A DNA stretch of 38,683 bases from the NCBI GenBank assembly GCA_947625015.1, contig CANQMR010000027.1:1-38683 (forward strand). Reading direction: 5' to 3'. The translations under genes were made by a program, and so were the position numbers. A model generated the notes under the pieces. That model was not told where the DNA came from, did no database searches, and saw nothing but the letters and a program-made list of their open reading frames with translations. Shown here piece by piece: positions 7,162 through 12,081 of the stretch (the first letter of the stretch is position 1; each line of letters begins with the position of its first letter). The stretch is from an uncultured Lachnospiraceae bacterium. GTDB lineage: Bacteria > Bacillota > Clostridia > Lachnospirales > Lachnospiraceae.

Positions 7162-8241
7162 ATGGATAATAGAAAACATATGGGAAAGAATAAAGATGGA
7201 GTAATATTTCCTATTGCTCCAAATCTTTCCGAAATGGGTGACAGTTATTTGGAGTTTATAGAAAAAATTAAAGAGCAGATCCGCACGCAAAGGATTTCAG
7301 TTGTTATGAAGGCAAATTCCAGTATGATTTGCCTTTATTGGACGATTGGAAAAGCTATTTTAGAGAAGCAGGAAGAAGAAGGGTGGGGAGCCAAAGTTAT
7401 TGATCGCATGGCAAAAGATCTGAAGGAAGCGTTTCCTGACATGTCCGGATTTTCCCCAAGAAATATCAAGTATATGCGCAAATTTGCTCTGTGCTGGCCG
7501 GATTATGAAATTGTGCAACGGGTCGTGGCACAAATTCCATGGAGAACAAATCGGACATTACTTGATAAATTAGATACAGTTGAAAGCCGGAGTTGGTATG
7601 CTCAAAAAGTCATTGAAAATGGCTGGAGCAGTACAATTCTTGAATTGCAGATCCAAAGTAAATTGATGGAGCGAACAGGTAAGACAGTCAATAATTTTCC
7701 GGCTGCATTACCACCGTTGGATTCAGATATGGCAAACCAGATATTTAAAGATCCTTACTTATTTGATTTTTTAGGTACGGATATGCCAAGACGTGAGGTG
7801 GAGATTGAACGGAAATTAACAGAACATATTCAAAATTTCTTGCTTGAATTAGGACAAGGATTTGCGTTTGTAGGCAGACAGGTACATTTGGAGGTTGGAG
7901 GACAGGATTTCTATATCGATCTTTTATTTTATCATCTAAAACTGCGTTGCTATGTGGTGATTGAATTAAAAGCTTGTGATTTTGAACCGGGATTTGTCAG
8001 TCAGCTTAATATGTATCAGAATGTGGTTAATGACATTTTGAAGCATCCTGATGATAAACCGACCATTGGATTATTATTGGTGAAGGGAAAAAATGAAACT
8101 GTTGTTGAGTATTCTCTGGCAGGTTACCAAAATCCTATAGGTGTGGCAGATTGGAAAAATCAGATTGCACGTGCTTTGCCAGAAGAATTGAGAAGTAGTT
8201 TACCGACGGTTGAAGAAATTGAAAAGGAATTAGAACAGTGA
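7162..8241 (+). CDS. YhcG-type PDDEXK nuclease domain protein (DUF1016)
   Basis: 359 residues, typical for the family. The N-terminal DUF1016_N part (about 25-190) contains the conserved YWTIGKAILEKQEEEGWGAKVI, FSPRNIKYMRKFA and QIPWRTNRTLLDKL segments. The C-terminal PDDEXK fold carries D253 (FYIDLLFYH) and E268-L-K270 (VVIELKACDFEPGFVSQL), the expected catalytic triad. Family members are often found near restriction or defence genes and are suspected phage-defence or mobile-element nucleases; this one has no partner R-M genes in the window. The ribosome site AGAAGGTGA precedes the ATG. It follows rlmD by 23 bp, so it may be read from the housekeeping transcript despite its AT-richer composition, a sign of insertion. 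Confidence 0.93.
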   Translation: MDNRKHMGKNKDGVIFPIAPNLSEMGDSYLEFIEKIKEQIRTQRISVVMKANSSMICLYWTIGKAILEKQEEEGWGAKVIDRMAKDLKEAFPDMSGFSPRNIKYMRKFALCWPDYEIVQRVVAQIPWRTNRTLLDKLDTVESRSWYAQKVIENGWSSTILELQIQSKLMERTGKTVNNFPAALPPLDSDMANQIFKDPYLFDFLGTDMPRREVEIERKLTEHIQNFLLELGQGFAFVGRQVHLEVGGQDFYIDLLFYHLKLRCYVVIELKACDFEPGFVSQLNMYQNVVNDILKHPDDKPTIGLLLVKGKNETVVEYSLAGYQNPIGVADWKNQIARALPEELRSSLPTVEEIEKELEQ

Positions 8242-8376
8242 AAATTGATTAAACTTATGAAAAATATCGTCAGCCATGTAGAAGAAAACATCCAAAGCAA
8301 AATGATTTATGTGTTGCAAATTCCAGTTCGCATACCAATAAATCAAAGTAATTCACAAACCGTTTAAACAGGATGC

Positions 8377-8405
8377 TTGCGTTTTTTACCGAGTTCTTAT
8401 ATAGT
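8377..8405 (+). promoter_or_regulatory. Predicted promoter of the small RNA candidate
   Basis: TTGCGT at 8377-8382 and TATAGT at 8400-8405 are separated by exactly 17 bases. Transcription would begin near 8411-8413 and meet a hairpin and then a terminator-like stem within about 75 bases. Confidence 0.5.
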
Positions 8406-8410
8406 ATAGA

Positions 8411-8483
8411 TAGTAATGGGGGTATATGTTTGCGGACATATACTTGAGAGAGTCGGAACAATCCGGCTCTCTTTCGTTTTTGT
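8411..8483 (+). ncRNA. Candidate small RNA of about 70-75 nt
   Basis: Between a good promoter (8377-8405) and a terminator-like stem there is no convincing reading frame. Instead there are two clean stems: GTATATGT (8422-8429) pairs perfectly with ACATATAC (8436-8443) over a 6-base loop, and 8447-8457 pairs with 8462-8472 over an ACAA loop, followed by TTTCGTTTTT. Promoter, stem and terminator together suggest a short independent transcript. It could also be a leftover leader or the terminator of the nuclease gene ending at 8241. I do not recognise an RNA family. Confidence 0.4.
8447..8481 (+). terminator. Rho-independent terminator-like stem-loop
   Basis: An 11-bp stem (8447-8457 with 8462-8472, one G-U pair) with a 4-base ACAA loop, followed by a T-rich tail interrupted by one CG. 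It may end the small RNA candidate or transcripts reading through from the upstream nuclease gene. Confidence 0.6.
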
Positions 8484-8524
8484 ATAAGTATAAAGAAAAA
8501 ACCATCTGCTCTACGCTCTGCCAC

Positions 8525-8545
8525 TTGTTGCAAATTTTGCAACAA
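8525..8545. promoter_or_regulatory. Perfect 21-bp palindrome upstream of a predicted promoter
   Basis: TTGTTGCAAA and TTTGCAACAA are perfect reverse complements around a single T. The site ends 10 bases before TTGATA (8556-8561), which is followed after 18 bases by TACAAT (8580-8585), so it looks like an operator or activator site for the transcript entering the IS remnant. No gene for a likely binding protein is adjacent. Confidence 0.45.
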
Positions 8546-8615
8546 CTGCGACAAATTGATAAAAACATACGTGTAGGATTACAATACATGTGTTACATTT
8601 TAATAATTAAATAAC

Positions 8616-9013
8616 GGAAGAACCTCTTTTGTGTTATATTTGAATCACCACAAAACAAAAATTTCCCAAAGGAGGTCTTCCATTATGGCTAGTATAACAC
8701 AAGATATGAAATTTAGGCTATCATTAATTAAATACGCTGATAAATATGGCGTCACAAAGGCAGCCATTAAATATCATACCAACAGACAGTATGTTTACCG
8801 CTGGAAAAATCGATATGATGGCACATGGAACTCCCTGCGTGACCGTTCCAGACGGCCCCATCATCATCCTAATCAGCATACAGAAGATGAAATCCGGCTC
8901 ATCCGCAACATACGCCGCCGCAATCCTGATGCTGGTCTGGTGGTGTTCTGGGTTAAACTCTGCCAGCGTGGTTATACCCGTTCCATTCCGGGATTATACC
9001 GGTTAATGCGCTT
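8616..9013 (+). mobile_element. Truncated insertion sequence (5' end with HTH part of transposase)
   Basis: The left part of an IS survives: leader, ribosome site and about 109 codons of transposase. The leader segment 8616-8630 can pair, with small bulges, with the ribosome-site region 8668-8681, the kind of structure ISs use to block translation from outside transcripts. The right half, including the DDE catalytic region and right end, is missing. The sequence changes abruptly at about 9008-9014 into an ATPase gene fragment. Confidence 0.7.
8685..9012 (+). pseudogene. Truncated IS3/IS481-like transposase, N-terminal HTH domains only
   Basis: Starts at an ATG with AAAGGAGG upstream. It begins MASITQDMKFRLSLIKYADK and continues GVTKAAIKYHTNRQYVYRWKNRYDG and LRDRSRRPHHHPNQH, the double helix-turn-helix and basic linker of IS3/IS481-type transposases. 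It then runs to IPGLYRLMR, where intact members continue to the DDE integrase core. The reading frame closes at 9023 only after entering foreign sequence, so the residues after about 109 are not native. It has no catalytic residues and cannot transpose by itself. The longer frame from 8631 is ignored because it has no ribosome site. Confidence 0.8.
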
Positions 9014-9469
9014 CATAAGATGATTGATTCAGATGAACTGGCAGAGATTCCGCTAGAATTAGAATCCGCAGGTACATTAAAGATGTTTGCGCTGTATCCG
9101 AAATTACAGGAAGTGTTGGAGAAGGGCAGTGTGTTCTTTATTGATGAATTAAATGCCCGCTTGCATCCGTTACTTGTAAGAAACTTTTTACTTATATTCT
9201 TAAATCCGGAAATCAACGTCAACCACGCTCAGCTTGTATTTACAACCCATGATACATGGCAGTTATCGAACCGGTTGTTGCGTCGTGATGAAATCTGGTT
9301 TGTTGAAAAAGATGAAAGAGGTGTATCCACACTTTATTCATTGGCTGACTTCGTGGATGAGGATGGTTCCCGTATCCGTAAGGATGAAAGCTATGAGAAA
9401 AATTACTTGATTGGAAAGTATGGTGCAATTCCTACCTTAAAGAGTATTGATATTTTTAAGGAGGAATGA
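9014..9469 (+). pseudogene. 3' remnant of AAA15-family ATPase (COG1106, RloC/Abi-like)
   Basis: Only the C-terminal part of an SMC/ABC-like ATPase remains. It begins at HKMIDSDELAEIPLELESAG (ABC signature region), then has the Walker B sequence SVFFIDELNARLHP, the switch histidine in FTTHDTWQLSNRLLRRDEIW, and the end LIGKYGAIPTLKSIDIF. Walker A and the coiled-coil region are absent, replaced by the truncated IS at about 9008-9014. Intact relatives are predicted phage-defence or abortive-infection ATPases usually followed by an RloB-domain gene, and a truncated RloB start does follow here. It cannot be functional as an ATPase. Confidence 0.8.
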
Positions 9470-9471
9470 GT

Positions 9472-9552
9472 ATGGCGAAAAAGGATAGAATCCCATGGAT
9501 TGTGTTTGCAAGACTCTTGGACTTGCTGTTCGGATTTTGGGAGAGTGTATGA
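9472..9552 (+). pseudogene. RloB-like gene start, truncated after about 9 codons
   Basis: An excellent ribosome site (AAGGAGG) and an ATG start MAKKDRIPW directly after the ATPase stop, as in AAA15-RloB operons. The frame then runs into unrelated sequence and stops after 26 residues in total. The likely explanation is a deletion that joined the RloB start to the region encoding a Fic protein. The RloB assignment rests mainly on gene order and the short lysine-rich start. Confidence 0.4.
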
Positions 9553-9805
9553 AACTAAGACCGGGCAGAAGTATGATATAAAAAGAGCTCCTTTTGAGGA
9601 ATATATAAGACAGTTAGAACCGGATAAACGCGAATTGGCGTATGCCTGGTATACGGCCATGGGGCTTCAGGCAGTAGATGGTCTTGAGACTTCGGATTAT
9701 CTGAAAAAAATCGCTAAGAAAAATATTGAAGGCGAGATTACGATTTTGGAAGCCGCCAAACTCATAGAGAGTTATTACAACGAGTCAAAGGAAAAGGATA
9801 CGTAA
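9545..9805 (+). pseudogene. N-terminal remnant of a Fic family protein
   Basis: Reads YETKTGQKYDIKRAPFEEY, then KRELAYAWYTAMGLQAVDGLETSDYL and IAKKNIEGEITILEAAKLIESYY. This helical, VbhA-like region resembles the part that precedes the Fic core in a group of Firmicute Fic proteins. The frame ends at 9805, and the Fic core with its HPFxxGNGR AMP-transferase motif is absent. The next bases (9808 onward) match the C-terminal end of the same kind of protein, so an internal deletion removed the catalytic domain. The start is uncertain; a GTG at 9545 is possible. Confidence 0.6.
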
Positions 9806-9807
9806 GG

Positions 9808-9983
9808 GCAAATTTCACTGATCTGTCAAAGGAAATTAGAGAAACAACAGAATTCGTGGAACTGTTTTAAGAAATCTTCTGCTTGGAGAGACAATGAATT
9901 AAAAAATCGTTATCTGCATATTCGGTGGAAAGAGCAAAAACAGGACATTGAAGATACAAAACAGGACATTCAAAATACCAGCA
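9808..9983 (+). pseudogene. C-terminal remnant of the same Fic protein, frameshifted
   Basis: In one frame 9808-9867 encodes ANFTDLSKEIRETTEFVELF and stops. In a second frame come RNLLLGE, and in a third DNELKNRYLHIRWKEQKQDI followed by a short KQDIxxT repeat. Put together these match the tail of Fic proteins (TTEFxELFxRNLLLGExNELKNRYLHI), so at least two frameshifts have accumulated after loss of the core. Non-functional. Confidence 0.6.
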
Positions 9984-10031
9984 GAGACCGTTTCAAGTTT
10001 TCTGAGTTTACACAAAACTTGAAACGGTCTC
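9984..10031. terminator. Strong bidirectional terminator with perfect 18-bp stem
   Basis: GAGACCGTTTCAAGTTTT (9984-10001) pairs perfectly with 10014-10031 over a 12-base loop. It is followed by GCTTTTATTTA on the plus strand; on the minus strand the stem ends next to a less T-rich region. It lies between the decayed Fic gene (plus) and the stop of the MBL-fold gene (minus, 10036), so it can serve converging transcripts. Confidence 0.85.
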
Positions 10032-10035
10032 GCTT

Positions 10036-11310
10036 TTATTTATACAGAATCTTCCCACGCAACTCTTCTTTGATATTTAAACGTTCCAGCTCCTTCGCAT
10101 TTTCTGTATGGATCGGATAGATGCTTTCTGTGGGTTCTACCGAATTGATCACCTCAGCGAGCAGCTTGGCCGTCGCATGGCCGCTTGTATGCATATATTG
10201 CACATGATCGCACGAGTCAAGAAATGCCTTATATTTTTCGTTATAGGCATTATGCTTCGGGTTCAGGTAGCCTTCCCACATAGAATAGACCACGATCGGG
10301 TTCAGATCCTTGAATTTGTCGATCCATTTTTTATATGCTTCATCCGCCTTGATAACAAGACAAAAGCCCTCGTCACGCATAATTTCTTCCTGTGTTACGT
10401 CTTTTTTTGAGGCGCCATAAGCAGAAATGCCCTTCGAGGGGTAATAAGGATAGACATATTTGAAATCATATATTCCATGATTACCGCAGGCTTTCTTCCG
10501 ATTTTTAATTATGCTTTTCCGGTATTCAATTTCCGCTTCTTTGAAATGACAGATCTGCTCATAGACGTAGCGATGGGCAAACATTTTGATGCCATTGCGG
10601 TTCGCTGCCTTATAAAAGGTTGCCAGCGTATCTGCATTCGTTGAAGAGCAGATCAGAAACACATACCTGTGTTCCTCGAAAAGCCGTATGCAGTCTTTCA
10701 GCATATCCGCTTCAGAATACACTTTTTCCGTCAATCGGCTCAGCATAGTCCCTTCTATGAGCAGCACATCCACCTTCCGCTTTCCATTGCGGCGGATGTA
10801 TGTGTTTATCATATTGATCAGACTTTTTCCGCGATGTCCATGTCCCCTGAAATCGCCCGTATGCAGAATTGTTTTATCCGGTGTTTCCAACAGGTACATA
10901 TAGGCGTCAAAAGCAGAATGGTCTACCAGATAGGGAGTGATACAGATGTCCTTCACCGCAAAGGATTTCGCCGCCTTGATCTCATGCACTCTTGTATCAT
11001 CATGCAGTATTTGAAGTGCTTCCGTATCTTGTGTGTATTTTGCAATGGTCGTCATGACCTGTCTGGTCACCCTGCCCATATATACAGGCACGCTGCGCGG
11101 TATTTCCTTAAACCTTCCGATATGGTCGCCATGGTAATGCGTAAAAAGAACGGCGTCTACATTTTCAGTCTCCCAGTCAAACGCAAGATTCTCCGTCTCC
11201 GTTCCGGGCAGATTCTTGCCAAAGTCAATCATGACCTTTGCCTCAGAAGAGGATACCACTGTGATACACCCTCCGATCTGATTTCCATTATAAATTTTAA
11301 TGTCTGTCAT
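10036..11310 (-). CDS. MBL-fold, RNase J/beta-CASP-like metallo-hydrolase
   Basis: 424 residues. The metallo-beta-lactamase core has FTHYHGDHIG with H58, H60, D62 and H63 (the two-zinc HxHxDH motif), PYLVDHSAFDAYMYL and ILHTGDFRGHG. A long insert (about 200-340) sits where the beta-CASP domain lies. The C-terminal MHTSGHA and IYPIHTE motifs are the family's late metal and substrate motifs, as in RNase J. That pattern points to nuclease activity on RNA or DNA, but it is shorter than true RNase J (about 550) and lies in an accessory island, so it is not the housekeeping enzyme. Ribosome site AAAGGAAG. It follows the RHH/DUF1413-like gene on the same strand and may share its promoter. Confidence 0.85.
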   Translation of the reverse strand: MTDIKIYNGNQIGGCITVVSSSEAKVMIDFGKNLPGTETENLAFDWETENVDAVLFTHYHGDHIGRFKEIPRSVPVYMGRVTRQVMTTIAKYTQDTEALQILHDDTRVHEIKAAKSFAVKDICITPYLVDHSAFDAYMYLLETPDKTILHTGDFRGHGHRGKSLINMINTYIRRNGKRKVDVLLIEGTMLSRLTEKVYSEADMLKDCIRLFEEHRYVFLICSSTNADTLATFYKAANRNGIKMFAHRYVYEQICHFKEAEIEYRKSIIKNRKKACGNHGIYDFKYVYPYYPSKGISAYGASKKDVTQEEIMRDEGFCLVIKADEAYKKWIDKFKDLNPIVVYSMWEGYLNPKHNAYNEKYKAFLDSCDHVQYMHTSGHATAKLLAEVINSVEPTESIYPIHTENAKELERLNIKEELRGKILYK

Positions 11311-11379
11311 TAGCGCACTTCCTTTCTTTGTGTTTTACTCGAAAATTTTATTATTGCAGTCGATCAATGTTTTCCTGTT

Positions 11380-11442
11380 TCATATCGTTCGCATGATTTT
11401 TTGCAGCAATTTGGCCTCCACCTTATTAATTTGATAGTTCAT
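11380..11442 (-). CDS. Very small ORF (20 codons) between the RHH-like and MBL genes
   Basis: The ATG lies 4 bases after the stop of the upstream gene, with AAGGAC 7-8 bases upstream. It encodes MNYQINKVEAKLLQKIMRTI, a lysine-rich amphipathic helix, and ends in an ATGA overlap with another 10-codon frame. It may be a microprotein, or more likely the front of a gene broken by a frameshift. No homolog recognised. Confidence 0.25.
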   Translation of the reverse strand: MNYQINKVEAKLLQKIMRTI

Positions 11443-11445
11443 GGA

Positions 11446-11799
11446 TTAGTCCTTCTTTTCATAGGTGTAAATTTCACGTCGTGTTTTTTTGTCATAGCCT
11501 TGATCTCTGATACCAAGATCACTGTGTTCAGAAATGTAATTGTAGAAGTTCTTTCCGAAAACGCCGGCCATGCCTCTTTCTAACGTCCATTCCTCTCCAT
11601 ACAGATCAGGAAGAGAGAAGGTCTTGCCTTTGAAATCACCAACTTGGACACGACGAACGGCTTCTTCGACTGTAAATATTGTATTCAGGTCGAACAGTTT
11701 GTATCGAATATAGTCCTGAATGGTCATTCCTTTGTTTTTTGCTGCTGTTTCAAGTTTGCTATAGTACTCATCGTTTAATGAAAATTTGATTGTAGCCAT
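11446..11799 (-). CDS. Small RHH-like/DUF1413-like protein, possible antitoxin-type regulator
   Basis: 117 residues. The N terminus MATIKFSLNDEYYSKLETAAKNKGMTIQDYIRYKL has the strand-helix-helix pattern of ribbon-helix-helix DNA-binding proteins. The rest (about 48-117: FKGKTFSLPDLYG, then WTLERGMAGVFGKNFYNYI, then a basic tail) resembles DUF1413. RHH proteins often repress their own operon as antitoxins, but the partner is unclear: the downstream genes are a 20-codon ORF and an MBL-fold hydrolase. It has a strong ribosome site AAAAGGAGG and a near-consensus promoter (11860-11888). Family calls are from pattern recognition only. Confidence 0.7.
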   Translation of the reverse strand: MATIKFSLNDEYYSKLETAAKNKGMTIQDYIRYKLFDLNTIFTVEEAVRRVQVGDFKGKTFSLPDLYGEEWTLERGMAGVFGKNFYNYISEHSDLGIRDQGYDKKTRREIYTYEKKD

Positions 11800-11859
11800 A
11801 TTAGCTTCCTCCTTTTAATTATATTTGCAGGGGCCCGCGCATTCATGTCCCTGAAAGAT

Positions 11860-11888
11860 ATAATACTACATTTAGGTATGCCTGTCAA
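11860..11888 (-). promoter_or_regulatory. Near-consensus sigma-A promoter of the RHH-like/MBL gene pair
   Basis: On the minus strand TTGACA (11888-11883) and TATTAT (11865-11860) are separated by exactly 17 bases. The leader of about 50 bases contains a CAGGG...CCCTG pairing and a GC-rich block, unusual in this AT-rich stretch, before the AAAAGGAGG ribosome site. The strong promoter suggests the operon is transcribed well unless repressed. Confidence 0.75.
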
Positions 11889-12014
11889 CCGAAAACTTAA
11901 AAGATTGCTAAAAAAATATGGGAATGCATTGGAACGCAGATACATGAATTCGGAGAGGGAAAGTAAATTTGCGCAATTACCGCTAAAAAATGGCTATTCC
12001 TGGCAGAAAAAATG

Positions 12015-12023
12015 TGGTATAAT
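12015..12023 (+). promoter_or_regulatory. Extended -10 promoter upstream of the GGDEF gene
   Basis: TGGTATAAT is a TG-n-TATAAT extended -10 element about 60 bases upstream of the gene start at 12082. The -35 position 17 bases further up (TATTCC) is weak, as is common with extended -10 promoters. Confidence 0.5.
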
Positions 12024-12081
12024 CTAATATAACTATATAATTTGGCAGACAGAAGATGAACGGATGGGGTGAGGTAAGATT

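Larger units (their letters stand above)
7139..11888. other. AT-richer accessory island with defence and toxin gene remnants
   Basis: Between rlmD and the GGDEF gene, base composition shifts visibly toward A+T and gene content changes from core to accessory: a YhcG nuclease, a candidate sRNA, a truncated IS, broken ATPase/RloB and Fic genes, an MBL-fold gene and an RHH-like gene. No integrase, tRNA boundary or clear direct repeats were seen at the ends. The limits are set by gene content and the composition change was judged by eye. Confidence 0.55.

Noticed and set aside
7162-8241. Restriction-modification system with the YhcG nuclease
   Set aside because: No methyltransferase or specificity subunit genes lie in the window; the neighbouring SAM enzyme is a 23S rRNA methyltransferase.
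8270-8554. Minus-strand ORF of 94 codons between the nuclease gene and the IS
   Set aside because: It crosses the candidate small RNA, its terminator stem and the 21-bp palindrome, has no ribosome site, and shows no domain.
10669-11313. Long plus-strand ORF (214 codons) opposite the MBL gene
   Set aside because: It is the antisense shadow of a protein with clear MBL motifs, and has no ribosome site and an unlikely Cys/His-rich product.
11845-12027. 60-codon plus-strand ORF before the GGDEF gene
   Set aside because: Lacks a ribosome site, overlaps the promoter of the RHH-like gene and the extended -10 of the GGDEF gene; Lys/Leu-rich chance frame.
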